From DATAVK01 sp036267755 (GTDB lineage Bacteria > Actinomycetota > Actinomycetes > JAFAQI01), in contig DATAVK010000061.1 in assembly GCA_036267755.1 (NCBI GenBank), positions 1-52,529 of the forward strand: DNA of 52,529 bases. Reading direction: 5' to 3'. Positions 1 through 7,589 of the stretch are shown here, in pieces. Each line of letters begins with the position of its first letter. Positions within the stretch are counted from its first letter, which is position 1. The notes beneath the pieces were generated by a model. That model ran no database searches and was not told the origin of the DNA. It worked only from the letters and a program-made list of their open reading frames with translations. The translations under genes were made by a program, and so were the position numbers.

Positions 1-1
1 T

Positions 2-463
2 GACCGCGGCGCTGGCTCCGTCACGATCGACGCCAACGGGGAGGCGGTCCACGCCTATCCGTTGGACGACGAGTTGGACCGCGAGCACTTCCACCAAGGT
101 CTGGTCGCGGTGGGCCGGATCCACGAGCGCGCTGGGGCCGACACCATCTACCCACTGATCCCCGACCTCCCACCGTGGCGACGGGGCGAGGACTTCGAGG
201 CCTTCCTGACCGCGCTCGCCGCCGTACCGATCGGCCTCGGCGGCTACTACTGCGGCAGTGCCCACCAGATGGGCAGCGCGCGGATGGGCACCGACCCGGC
301 GGAGAGCGTCGCCGACACTCGCGGCGAGCTGCACGACACCCCCGGCGTCTGGATCGGCGACACCAGCGCCTTTCCCACCGCCTCGGGCACCAACCCGATG
401 CTCACCTGCATGGCATTGGCCCGGCGCACCGCTCGGCGACTCCTGGAATCCACCCGGCCGTAG
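2..463 (+). CDS. GMC-family FAD oxidoreductase, C-terminal part (5' end outside window)
   Basis: The reading frame is already open at the left edge (frame of base 2), so only the last ~153 residues are present. They carry the GMC_oxred_C signature: a GSARMG motif followed by a D-G turn, then GDTSAFPTASGTNPMLT and MALARR near the end. In GMC enzymes (cholesterol, choline and long-chain alcohol oxidases or dehydrogenases) this part closes over the FAD and supplies the catalytic His and Asn. The His in the CGSAHQMGSARMG stretch and the Asn in GTNPMLT fit those roles. The substrate cannot be told from this fragment. It is followed after 56 bp by a phospholipase C-like gene on the same strand. Confidence 0.88.
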   Translation, partial: DRGAGSVTIDANGEAVHAYPLDDELDREHFHQGLVAVGRIHERAGADTIYPLIPDLPPWRRGEDFEAFLTALAAVPIGLGGYYCGSAHQMGSARMGTDPAESVADTRGELHDTPGVWIGDTSAFPTASGTNPMLTCMALARRTARRLLESTRP

Positions 464-519
464 CGCGTTCTTCACCCAACCATGGGCGCGGCCAGCCGGT
501 TATATCGCGACAATGACTC

Positions 520-2058
520 ATGCCCTCCCCGTTCCAGCCCACCCGTCGCCAGGTCCTGGCCGGCAGTACCGCCGCCGCGACCGTCGCCGCCATGTCCGGG
601 ACGTTGGCCCGGGTCGTCGAGCAGGCGGCCGCGGCCGTGCCGACGAAACACGCGCCGCTGAGCGACATCAAGCACGTCGTCTACCTGATGATGGAGAACC
701 GGTCGTTTGACCACTACTTCGGCACCATGTCCGGAGTGCGCGGATTCGGTGACCCGAAGGCGATCAGCGGGGTGTTCCGCCAAGCCGGCTACACCGCCGG
801 CAAGGGGCCCGACCCGCACGGCCACCTGCCACCGTTCCATCTCAACACCAAAGACCTCGCCAGCTACGCCGAGTGCGTCGACGACATCACCCACGACTGG
901 GCGCCGCAGCACCACTCGCGCAACGGCGGAAAGATGGACCGTTGGCTCACCACTCACCTGGCACAGGACGGCGCCACCATCGGCCCGCTCACGATGGGCT
1001 ACTACGAGCACGCCGACATCCCGTTCTACCGATCCCTCGCTGAGGCGTTCACCATCTGCGACGAGTACTACTGCTCGGTGCTCGGCCCGACAGATCCCAA
1101 CCGGGTGATGTGGTTCTCCGGCACCATCGACCCGGAAGGCAAGCACGGCGGTCCGTGCCTCGAAACGCTCACCGACAACCGGGCGTCGCAGTTCGGGAAG
1201 TTCACATGGCGCACGATGCCCGAGAACCTGCAGGAGGCCGGCGTCTCCTGGAAGGTCTACCAGGACGCGAGCGACCTGACCCTGTTGAACCCATTGCTGT
1301 ATTTCAAGAACTTCGTCGATGACGCGACATACCTCGGCAAGAACGCCAACGGCGCCTTCAGCTACCCGGCGGAGTTCGTCGCCGACGTGACGGCGGGCAC
1401 CCTGCCGTCGGTCTCCTGGGTCTTCCCCGACTTCCTGGCCTGCGACCATCCGTCCGCGCCGCCGGTCCTCGGCGAGCAGCTGGTGGCCGGCGTCCTGAAG
1501 ACCCTTGTGAGCAACCCCAAGGTCTGGGAGCACACGGCCCTCGTCATCTCCTACGACGAGAACGGCGGCTTCTTCGACCATGTGAACCCACCGGTGGCAC
1601 CGCACGGTACGGCGGGCGAGTACCTCACCGTCGACCCGTTGCCGGCGGCAGCCGGCGGCCTTCACGGGCCGGTCGGCCTCGGGTTCCGGGTCCCGTGCCT
1701 CGTGGTGTCGCCGTACAGCCGAGGTGGGTTCACCTGTTCGGCAACGTTCGACCACACCTCGCAGTTGCGGTTCTTGGAGACCCGGTTCGGCGTCGACGTA
1801 CCGAACGTCTCGGCCTGGCGCCGCAAGACGGTCGGCGATATGAAGGCGGCGTTCAGCTTCGGCCGGTCACCGCACGACGGTGTGCCCGCGATGCCGAACC
1901 CGCTCGACGCGCAAGGAGCGAAGACGCTGGCCGCCGAATGCATCGTCACGGGCAACGGGCCAACCGGCGTCGTGGACGCGGGTGCGCCGACACCGGTGCC
2001 CGCCCATGTCCCGCCACCAAAGCAGAAGAACAAGAAGCCGAAGCGCCCGATTCACTGA
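520..2058 (+). CDS. Tat-exported phospholipase C / phosphoesterase family protein
   Basis: This 512-residue protein has a twin-arginine signal (TRRQVLAG at about residues 8-15, then an Ala-rich hydrophobic stretch), so it is exported folded. The mature part matches the bacterial phospholipase C/acid phosphatase AcpA superfamily: MMENRSFDHYFGTM near residue 58, GPTDPNR near 188 and YDENGGFFDHV near 345 supply the usual metal and nucleophile residues. The family hydrolyses phospholipids or other phosphomonoesters outside the membrane. The C terminus ends in a Pro/Lys-rich tail. ATG 520 gives the Tat motif its normal position. No strong ribosome-binding site is visible. Substrate specificity is not determinable here. 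Confidence 0.9.
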   Translation: MPSPFQPTRRQVLAGSTAAATVAAMSGTLARVVEQAAAAVPTKHAPLSDIKHVVYLMMENRSFDHYFGTMSGVRGFGDPKAISGVFRQAGYTAGKGPDPHGHLPPFHLNTKDLASYAECVDDITHDWAPQHHSRNGGKMDRWLTTHLAQDGATIGPLTMGYYEHADIPFYRSLAEAFTICDEYYCSVLGPTDPNRVMWFSGTIDPEGKHGGPCLETLTDNRASQFGKFTWRTMPENLQEAGVSWKVYQDASDLTLLNPLLYFKNFVDDATYLGKNANGAFSYPAEFVADVTAGTLPSVSWVFPDFLACDHPSAPPVLGEQLVAGVLKTLVSNPKVWEHTALVISYDENGGFFDHVNPPVAPHGTAGEYLTVDPLPAAAGGLHGPVGLGFRVPCLVVSPYSRGGFTCSATFDHTSQLRFLETRFGVDVPNVSAWRRKTVGDMKAAFSFGRSPHDGVPAMPNPLDAQGAKTLAAECIVTGNGPTGVVDAGAPTPVPAHVPPPKQKNKKPKRPIH

Positions 2059-2090
2059 GTTCTCCGGTCATCTCGAGGCTACGTTGAGCC

Positions 2091-2540
2091 ATGGCCTCCT
2101 CGCCGCCGGAGCACGATCCACTCGGCGCGCACGCGCTCGACTTCTGGATCGGTAGCTGGGTCGTGAGTTGGCCCGAGGGGCACGGCACCAACACGATCAG
2201 ACGGATCCTTGACGACCGCGTCGTCGAGGAGGTGTTTGAGTGCCATGGCGAGGACGGATCGCTCTACGGTCGGAGCCTTTCCGTGCTCGACAGCGTCGAC
2301 GGTCGATGGCGCCAGACCTGGGTGGACTCCTCCGGTGCCTATCTGGATTTCACGGCCGTCGCGGTTGCTGGACGGATCAGCTTTCAGCGGTCGGTGACCG
2401 TCGACGGGCAGCGCCGGCTGCAGCGGATGGTGTGGCTCGACGTCACACCGGACGGGTTTCGCTGGGAATGGCAGCGATCAACCGACGCGGGAGCGACCTG
2501 GGAGGTGCAGTGGCCGTTGGACTACCGCCGCGCACCCTGA
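2091..2540 (+). CDS. DUF1579-like protein
   Basis: This is a 149-residue soluble protein. The order LDFWIGSW, then TNTIRRILDD, VVEEVFECHG, RWRQTWVDSSGAYLDF and RMVWLDVTPDGFRWEW is the layout of DUF1579 and related lipocalin-like proteins of actinobacteria. There is no signal peptide or membrane segment. The biochemical role of the family is not known; a small hydrophobic ligand is a guess based on fold. It lies 32 bp after the phospholipase gene on the same strand and could be cotranscribed with it. A perfect palindrome follows the stop codon at 2561-2578. Confidence 0.75.
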   Translation: MASSPPEHDPLGAHALDFWIGSWVVSWPEGHGTNTIRRILDDRVVEEVFECHGEDGSLYGRSLSVLDSVDGRWRQTWVDSSGAYLDFTAVAVAGRISFQRSVTVDGQRRLQRMVWLDVTPDGFRWEWQRSTDAGATWEVQWPLDYRRAP

Positions 2541-2560
2541 AACGGGTGTGTGCAGGATGC

Positions 2561-2578
2561 GCCGTCACGGGTGACGGC
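2561..2578. terminator. Perfect 18-bp palindrome between convergent genes
   Basis: GCCGTCAC-GG-GTGACGGC is a perfect 8-2-8 inverted repeat (7 bp with a CGGG loop as RNA). It sits in the 52-bp gap between the stop codons of the DUF1579-like gene (+) and the hemerythrin gene (-), so it can form a G/C-rich hairpin in either transcript. There is no U-tract. A bidirectional terminator or transcript-end stabiliser is inferred from position. Confidence 0.5.
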
Positions 2579-2592
2579 CAGGTCTGCACCAA

Positions 2593-3090
2593 CTAGGAGT
2601 TCTCCTCCACGTAGGTCTCGGGGTCCTTGTCATCACGCGGCAACGTGGGTGCGACCGGCGCTGTCTTGGCCGCCTCGAACCGCACCCCGAGCTCGTCACG
2701 CTCCTCCAGCGAGGCGTGACGACGGAAGTCGGCGAGACCCTCGTCCTCCTCCTCGCCCATGTGCTCGGTGTTCGCGGCACGGCACTTCCCGACCGCCTTC
2801 CACCACTCGTCGCTGCCGACGTCGTACTCCGAGGCCTCGCGGATCGCGTCGCGGATCTCGTTGTGATCGCCGATCGCGTCCTTCGTCTCCTCACTGTCCG
2901 GATCGGCGATACGGAGCAGCTCCGGGTAGAACACCAGCTCTTCGGCGGCGGCATGTACCTCGAGGAACTCCGCCATGTCGCCCCAGACCAGCGAGAGCCG
3001 CTCCCGATCCGACCGGTCGATGTCGTCGAGGACGGCGAAGGCCATCCGCTGCCGGTGATGGTCGGTGAGGATCAACTCGGTGATGTCCAT
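2593..3090 (-). CDS. Hemerythrin HHE-domain protein
   Basis: The protein (about 165 residues from ATG 3088-3090) opens with MDITELILTDHHRQR and continues with EFLEVHAAAEELVFYPEL and later NEIRDAI and NTEHMGEEEDE. These His/Glu helices are the pattern of the hemerythrin HHE cation-binding fold, which holds a di-iron or related centre and is used for O2/NO/redox sensing or iron handling. The frame stays open upstream to GTG 3156, but the extra 22 residues do not look like the family, so the internal ATG is preferred. It is divergent from the PqqD-like gene. Confidence 0.85.
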   Translation of the reverse strand: MDITELILTDHHRQRMAFAVLDDIDRSDRERLSLVWGDMAEFLEVHAAAEELVFYPELLRIADPDSEETKDAIGDHNEIRDAIREASEYDVGSDEWWKAVGKCRAANTEHMGEEEDEGLADFRRHASLEERDELGVRFEAAKTAPVAPTLPRDDKDPETYVEENS

Positions 3091-3197
3091 CCAGTCATCG
3101 TGCCGCAGTCGATCCGGGCTAAACCTGCGCCCCCGAACGGTCGAAGCCATGAGCACTGTCGGTTTTATCCGGATCTAGACCACTCGAGGAGGTCGGT

Positions 3198-4157
3198 GTG
3201 TCGCGAGCTATCCCGCTTCGCCTGCGTCGGCGCCCCGGGCTGGTCAGCCGCGACCTCGGCGCCTCGATCGTGGTGATGGACCCCGACCAGCAGACGGCGT
3301 ACACGCTGCGCGACGAGGCCGCCGATCTCTGGCGCGCGACCAGCGCCGTGGACGACACTGTCGCCAGCCCGGGCGCCGCCGCCACGCCGGCCGTCGCCGC
3401 CCTGATCGAGAAGGGCCTCGTCGTACCGGTCGGGCTGACCCGGCGCGCCGTGCTGAGCCGGGTCGCGGTCGTGGGCGGTCTTGCCGCCGGAGCCGCACTG
3501 ATCGACTCGATCTCGCTCCCCGCCGTCGCCGCCCACGCCTCAGTCCCGACGCACACCTACGTCCTGGGTACGTCGATGGCGACGTACATCGCCAGCCACC
3601 CGGCGACGGACGCGGCGTGGGCGAGCCCCACCACCGGGTTCCCGTTCTTGTTCTATGTGCTCAACTCGATCACCGTCGGCGCGACGTCGATCACCCAGGG
3701 GACCTACAGCTTCCTGAACCGCTACGACAGCAAGAGCGCCACCCAGCCGGGCTCGAGCTACACGGGCAGCTGGTCGATCGGCACGCCAGGCGGCTCGACC
3801 GTCGTCGCGCCGTACCTGGGGTATTCGACGCTCTTCGGCAGCCCGGCGGCGGTGGCGGTGACCACCGCGACCACCGGGCTGGGGCTCGAGTTCCTCACCC
3901 AGACCACCAACGCCTCGGCGTCCTATTCGATGAGCTTCACGGTCGCCGCGAACGCCCCGGTCTCCATCTACGTCTGCAACGCCTCGACCGGCGCGCTCTA
4001 CACCTCGCACAGCTTCGCGACCGGTTCCCTGAGCTATACCTACACGCTGCCCACATCGCTGACGGTCGGCGTACCCGCGCCCGGGATCATCGTCTTTCCG
4101 AACGCCGGAGCGGCCAAGGGCAGCACGGTCGCGCTCTCCTGGACCGTCACCGACTGA
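3198..4157 (+). CDS. PqqD-like domain fused to a Tat-type export segment and a beta-rich exported domain
   Basis: This 319-residue protein starts at GTG 3198 behind GAGGAGG (3186-3192). Residues about 15-75 resemble a PqqD/RiPP-recognition-element fold: a SRDLGASIVVMD strand, TAYTLRDEAADLW and VAALIEKGLV. Next come LTRRAVLSRVAVVGGLAAG and an Ala-rich run ending AVAAHA, which is a twin-arginine signal or membrane anchor placed internally. The last ~200 residues are Ser/Thr/Gly-rich with predicted beta strands and no family I recognise. Topology would leave the PqqD-like part in the cytoplasm and the tail outside, unless it is cleaved. No radical-SAM or peptide-maturation gene is near. The role is unknown. 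Confidence 0.7.
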   Translation: MSRAIPLRLRRRPGLVSRDLGASIVVMDPDQQTAYTLRDEAADLWRATSAVDDTVASPGAAATPAVAALIEKGLVVPVGLTRRAVLSRVAVVGGLAAGAALIDSISLPAVAAHASVPTHTYVLGTSMATYIASHPATDAAWASPTTGFPFLFYVLNSITVGATSITQGTYSFLNRYDSKSATQPGSSYTGSWSIGTPGGSTVVAPYLGYSTLFGSPAAVAVTTATTGLGLEFLTQTTNASASYSMSFTVAANAPVSIYVCNASTGALYTSHSFATGSLSYTYTLPTSLTVGVPAPGIIVFPNAGAAKGSTVALSWTVTD

Positions 4158-4179
4158 GTTCCGCTCACTCCGCTCCGAT

Positions 4180-4224
4180 TTGACAGTGGTAGATGCACGG
4201 GTGCATCATTGTGAGGTCCCTCAC
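4180..4224 (+). promoter_or_regulatory. Promoter with MarR-type operators upstream of the MarR-MFS operon
   Basis: A consensus -35 box TTGACA lies at 4180-4185, with a weak -10 (CATCAT) at 4204-4209. Between and over them sits the perfect palindrome GATGCAC-GG-GTGCATC (4192-4207), and directly after it a second one, GTGAGG-TC-CCTCAC (4211-4224). Winged-helix MarR dimers bind such repeats, so autorepression of the 4254-6325 genes is likely, with relief by a transported ligand. The operator role is inferred from position and symmetry. Confidence 0.7.
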
Positions 4225-4253
4225 CTTATGGGACTTCACAGTGGAGGGCCTCA

Positions 4254-4781
4254 GTGTCCAGCACCCGCACCACCCGCACGACCGCCGCAGCCGCGTCGGC
4301 TGACGTCACCCCGTTGCAGGTCGGAGAGGCCTACCTCGGGCTGATCCACCGGCTGCGCCGGGTCGCCGACGACCAGCTCAGCAGCTGCGGCCTCTCGATG
4401 CCGCGCATCAAGCTGCTGCAGTTCCTCGCCAACGCAGGCGCGACCCGGCAGAACGTCATCGCCACCTGCTTCGATCTCGCTCCGCGCTCCGTCACCGACA
4501 TGGTCGACAGCCTCGAGCGGGATGGCCTGGCGGTACGCCGGGACGACCCCACCGACCGCCGCGCGAAGCTGGTCGAGCTCACCCCGGCCGGCCACGAGTC
4601 GGCCGCTTCGTCAGGGGCGTTGCGCGACCAGATCTTCGAGCGGATCTTCGGCGCGCTCGACGCGCCGGCCCGCGCCACCTTGCTCGACCTCATCACCATC
4701 CTCGACCGCGCCACCGTTGCTGTTGACGGCCTCGCGCCGTGCGGTCCCTCCGAGCTAGAGAGTTCCAGGAGCACCTCATGA
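4254..4781 (+). CDS. MarR-family transcriptional regulator
   Basis: This 175-residue protein begins at GTG 4254 behind GGAGGG. It has the MarR winged helix: LSMPRIKLLQFLANAG, the recognition-helix region DLAPRSVTDMVDSLERDGL (about residues 80-98), and the wing DDPTDRRAKLVELTPAG. The flanking helices form the dimer interface. The stop codon overlaps the start of the MFS gene in ATGA (4778-4781), so the two are translationally coupled. With the palindromes in its own promoter, it most likely represses itself and the efflux pump and is released by a drug-like ligand. Confidence 0.93.
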   Translation: MSSTRTTRTTAAAASADVTPLQVGEAYLGLIHRLRRVADDQLSSCGLSMPRIKLLQFLANAGATRQNVIATCFDLAPRSVTDMVDSLERDGLAVRRDDPTDRRAKLVELTPAGHESAASSGALRDQIFERIFGALDAPARATLLDLITILDRATVAVDGLAPCGPSELESSRSTS

Positions 4782-6325
4782 CCACTCCCGCTATCAAGAC
4801 CCGCGGCCCGAACCACCGCTGGCTGGTCCTCGGTTTCGTGGCGATCGCCCAGCTGATGGTGGTACTCGACGCCACCATCGTGAACATCGCCCTGCCGGAC
4901 GCGCAGCACGCGCTTGGCTTTGCCAACACCGATCGGCAGTGGATCGTCACGGCGTACGCGCTGGCCTTCGGCAGCCTGCTGCTGCTCGGTGGCCGGCTCA
5001 GCGACATGTTCGGCCGGAAGTACACGTTCATCGGCGGCGCAGCCGGATTCGCGATCGCCTCCGCTGTCGGCGGCGCCTCGACATCGTTCGGCATGCTGGT
5101 CACCGCTCGTGCCGCCCAGGGCGTCTTTGGCGCCGTACTTGCCCCAGCTGCGTTGTCCACCCTGGTCTCGACCTTCCGTGACCCGAAGGACCGCGGCAAG
5201 GCGTTCGGCATCTTCGGCTCCGTCGCTGCCGGCGGCAGCGCAGTCGGGCTGGTGCTCGGCGGCATCCTCACCGAGTACCTGTCGTGGCGTTGGTCTTTGT
5301 ACGTGAACCTGGCCTTCGCGGCACTCGCGATCTATGGCGCCGTTCGGTACTTCGACAACGAGCGACCCGCGGTGCGGCCTAAGCTCGACGTGGTCGGCAC
5401 CCTGCTCGCCTCCGGCGGCCTGTTCGGCATCGTCTTCGGGTTCTCCCACGCCTCCACCGGTGGGTGGGGCAGCACGGTCACGGTGATCTCGCTCGCTGCG
5501 GGCGCCCTCCTGCTCGCCGGGTTCGTCATCGCCGAGAGCCGGGTCGCGCACCCGCTTCTCCCGTTGCGGATCATCACCGACCGGACCCGGGGCGGCGCCT
5601 ACACCGCCGTCGGTGTCGCAGGCACGGCGATCTTCGGGGTCTTCCTGTTCCTCACCTACTTCCTGCAACAGGAGAAGGGCTTCAGCCCGGTGCGTTCGGG
5701 CCTCGCCTTCCTGCCCATGACAGCGGCCATCATGATCAGCGCCAACATCTCCACGGTGGTCACGCTGCCGAAGTTCGGGCCCCGCGTGCACATCGTGACC
5801 GGCATGGTGTTCGGCGGCGTCGCGATGCTCTACCTGAGCCGTCTCTCGCTCAGCAGCGGGTACGTCGCTGACATCCTGCCCGCGCTGCTTCTCATGGGTT
5901 TCGGGTTCGGCATGGTCTTCGCGCCGGCTATCAACACCGCGACCGCGGGAGTGGCTCGAGCGGATAGCGGAGTTGCCTCGGCCCTCGTGAACACGATGCA
6001 GCAGGTCGGCGGGTCGGTCGGCACCGCATTGCTGAGCACCATCGCGGCCTCGGCGACCACGGGCTATGTCAGCGCGCACCACGTGACAACCGCGCTCGGC
6101 GGCGAAGTCGCCGCAACCCACGGCTACACCGTGGCGTTCGACGTGGCGGCCGGACTGTTCGCACTTGGTGCCGTCCTCGCCGGGACCATGCTGCCGTCAC
6201 GAGCCGCCTTCCTGGGGAAGATCCGCGAGACCGACGCGGCCAACGCGAGCCTCACGGTTCGTTCGGCCACCGACGATGCGAGCTCTGATGACATCGCTGC
6301 TCACGCAGTTCACAGCGGTGTCTAG
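4778..6325 (+). CDS. MFS efflux transporter, DHA2 (14-TM, EmrB/QacA) type
   Basis: This 515-residue membrane protein begins at ATG 4778 (CCAGGAG just upstream), overlapping the MarR stop. About fourteen hydrophobic segments are visible. The VVLDATIVNIALP motif in the first helix, the GRLSDMFGRKY loop and the APAALSTL and GFGFGMVFAP segments are typical of the DHA2 drug:proton antiporter family. Pairing with the coupled MarR gene supports a role in exporting a toxic compound or secondary metabolite. An upstream in-frame start at 4739 would lie inside the MarR gene and is less likely. Confidence 0.93.
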   Translation: MTTPAIKTRGPNHRWLVLGFVAIAQLMVVLDATIVNIALPDAQHALGFANTDRQWIVTAYALAFGSLLLLGGRLSDMFGRKYTFIGGAAGFAIASAVGGASTSFGMLVTARAAQGVFGAVLAPAALSTLVSTFRDPKDRGKAFGIFGSVAAGGSAVGLVLGGILTEYLSWRWSLYVNLAFAALAIYGAVRYFDNERPAVRPKLDVVGTLLASGGLFGIVFGFSHASTGGWGSTVTVISLAAGALLLAGFVIAESRVAHPLLPLRIITDRTRGGAYTAVGVAGTAIFGVFLFLTYFLQQEKGFSPVRSGLAFLPMTAAIMISANISTVVTLPKFGPRVHIVTGMVFGGVAMLYLSRLSLSSGYVADILPALLLMGFGFGMVFAPAINTATAGVARADSGVASALVNTMQQVGGSVGTALLSTIAASATTGYVSAHHVTTALGGEVAATHGYTVAFDVAAGLFALGAVLAGTMLPSRAAFLGKIRETDAANASLTVRSATDDASSDDIAAHAVHSGV

Positions 6326-7091
6326 TACGACCAGCCGGCAGTCGACGCCAGGATCACGATTCTCCTGGCGTCGACTGCCATGGTGGATCGAGCTGGCGAC
6401 CATCATCACCGGGTATGTCGCCTACGAGGTGCTGCGTGCCGTCTCGCCGACGCGAGCCGGATCGGCGCTGGGCAACGCCGCCAGCGTGCTGCACGTCGAG
6501 CGGTGGATGCACATCGACATCGAGCTTCATCTCAACCACGCGCTGAGCGCCCACCCGCTCCTCGGGTCAGCCGCCGGCCTCTACTACGGCATCCTGCACT
6601 TCGCGGTCACCCCGATCGTGCTCGGTTACGTCTGGTGGCGGCGGCCGGTCGACTACCCACGGCTGCGGTCGGCGCTGGTCCTCATGAGCTTCACCGCACT
6701 GCTGGTGTTCTGGGCCTGGCCGGTTGCGCCGCCGCGGTTCGCACTCCCGGGCGCCGTTGACACCCTCATCACCCGCAACGTGCTCGGCGCCGGCAGCGCC
6801 CACGGAGTCAGCGGTCTTGTCGATGCTTACGCCGCGATGCCCAGCCTGCACGTCGGCTGGGCGGTGTGGTGCGCCGTCGCCATCGTGGTCACCGTGCGAT
6901 CCCGCTGGCGGTACCTCGCGTGGCTGTACCCGATCGCCACGACCATCGTCGTGCTCGCCACCGCGAACCACTACATCCTCGACGCAGTCGCCGGCGCAGC
7001 CCTGAGTCTCGGGATGCTCGCTGTGACCGGATCGTTCGCCCAGCCGGCGTGGGTTCAGTCCGAGGTCAGACCGCTCGCAAAGGCCGCCTGA
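6276..7091 (+). CDS. PAP2/AUR1-like membrane phosphatase
   Basis: This ~271-residue protein has about six membrane segments. AAMPSLHVGW (His near 192) and ATANHYILDAVAGA (His near 232) are the second and third catalytic motifs of the PAP2 superfamily in its AUR1/inositolphosphotransferase-like form. Such enzymes remove or transfer lipid phosphate at the membrane. Possible starts are ATG 6276, ATG 6288 and GTG 6318, all overlapping the end of the MFS gene, so it probably belongs to the MarR-MFS operon. A 17-bp perfect inverted repeat lies inside its first codons (6337-6379). Its 3' end overlaps the opposing DinB gene by 37 bp. Confidence 0.82.
   Translation: MRALMTSLLTQFTAVSSTTSRQSTPGSRFSWRRLPWWIELATIITGYVAYEVLRAVSPTRAGSALGNAASVLHVERWMHIDIELHLNHALSAHPLLGSAAGLYYGILHFAVTPIVLGYVWWRRPVDYPRLRSALVLMSFTALLVFWAWPVAPPRFALPGAVDTLITRNVLGAGSAHGVSGLVDAYAAMPSLHVGWAVWCAVAIVVTVRSRWRYLAWLYPIATTIVVLATANHYILDAVAGAALSLGMLAVTGSFAQPAWVQSEVRPLAKAA
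6337..6379. repeat. 17-bp perfect inverted repeat with 9-nt loop at the MFS/PAP2 junction
   Basis: The left arm ggcagtcgacgccagga (6337-6353) and its exact reverse complement (6363-6379) flank a 9-base loop. The hairpin starts 12 bases after the MFS stop codon and lies inside the PAP2 reading frame. It has no U-tract. It could end or attenuate transcription, be an operator, or be a palindromic insertion. Confidence 0.75.
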
Positions 7092-7561
7092 CCCACGTGC
7101 TGTAGGTCGTCACCGATGACGCTGAGCAGCCGTACGCCGAGCGTCACCGGTGGGTCATAGGACCGATCGACGACGCGGTCCAGGTCGCCGTCCGACAGCG
7201 TCTCCAGGAAGCTCAACGTGGCGTCGGTCACCGCGTCGAGATACCCGGTCAACAACTCGCCCGAGTCGACCCGAACCTTGCCCACCTCCGCGATCGAGTG
7301 CCCGTAGCCGGTCGCGTGGACATCGAGCGGCAGATCGAAGCGCTCCGCCCAACCGGACGCCGTCCACACCTGCTCGGTTCCGGCGACATCAGCGACGTGA
7401 TCGTCCTGCACTCGGGTGAGATGCCAGATCAACCAGCTGATCGTGTTCGCGTTCGACGCGATCCGGCCGTTCAGCTGGTCGGCGGTCAGCCCCTCTACTG
7501 CACGATGTCCGAGATCACGAATCTGCTCATAGGCCCTGGTCAACAACTCGATTCCGGTCAC
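7055..7561 (-). CDS. DinB-superfamily protein (mycothiol-transferase-like)
   Basis: This is a 168-residue helical protein from GTG 7559-7561 (VTGIELLTRAYEQI). ISWLIWHLTRVQDDHVAD, then a long middle region with GYGHS, and a final DDLQHVGQAAF give the three-His pattern of the DinB/DUF664 four-helix bundle, which binds a metal and in actinobacteria often acts in thiol (mycothiol or bacillithiol) transfer. The ORF stays open a further 27 codons upstream, but those residues are not family-like and overlap the SDR gene. The specific reaction is not known. Confidence 0.8.
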   Translation of the reverse strand: MTGIELLTRAYEQIRDLGHRAVEGLTADQLNGRIASNANTISWLIWHLTRVQDDHVADVAGTEQVWTASGWAERFDLPLDVHATGYGHSIAEVGKVRVDSGELLTGYLDAVTDATLSFLETLSDGDLDRVVDRSYDPPVTLGVRLLSVIGDDLQHVGQAAFASGLTSD

Positions 7562-7589
7562 GTCACCGTCGTACCCGCTCCTGGCCCCT

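Noticed and set aside
472..1755. 427-residue open frame on the minus strand
   Set aside because: It is fully antisense to the phospholipase gene, has no domain or ribosome site, and its composition (Arg/Val/Glu/His) is that of a high-G+C shadow frame.
4331..6121. 596-residue open frame on the minus strand
   Set aside because: Antisense to the MarR and MFS genes, which both have clear motifs. The frame is His/Glu/Arg-rich noise typical of the complement of a hydrophobic protein.
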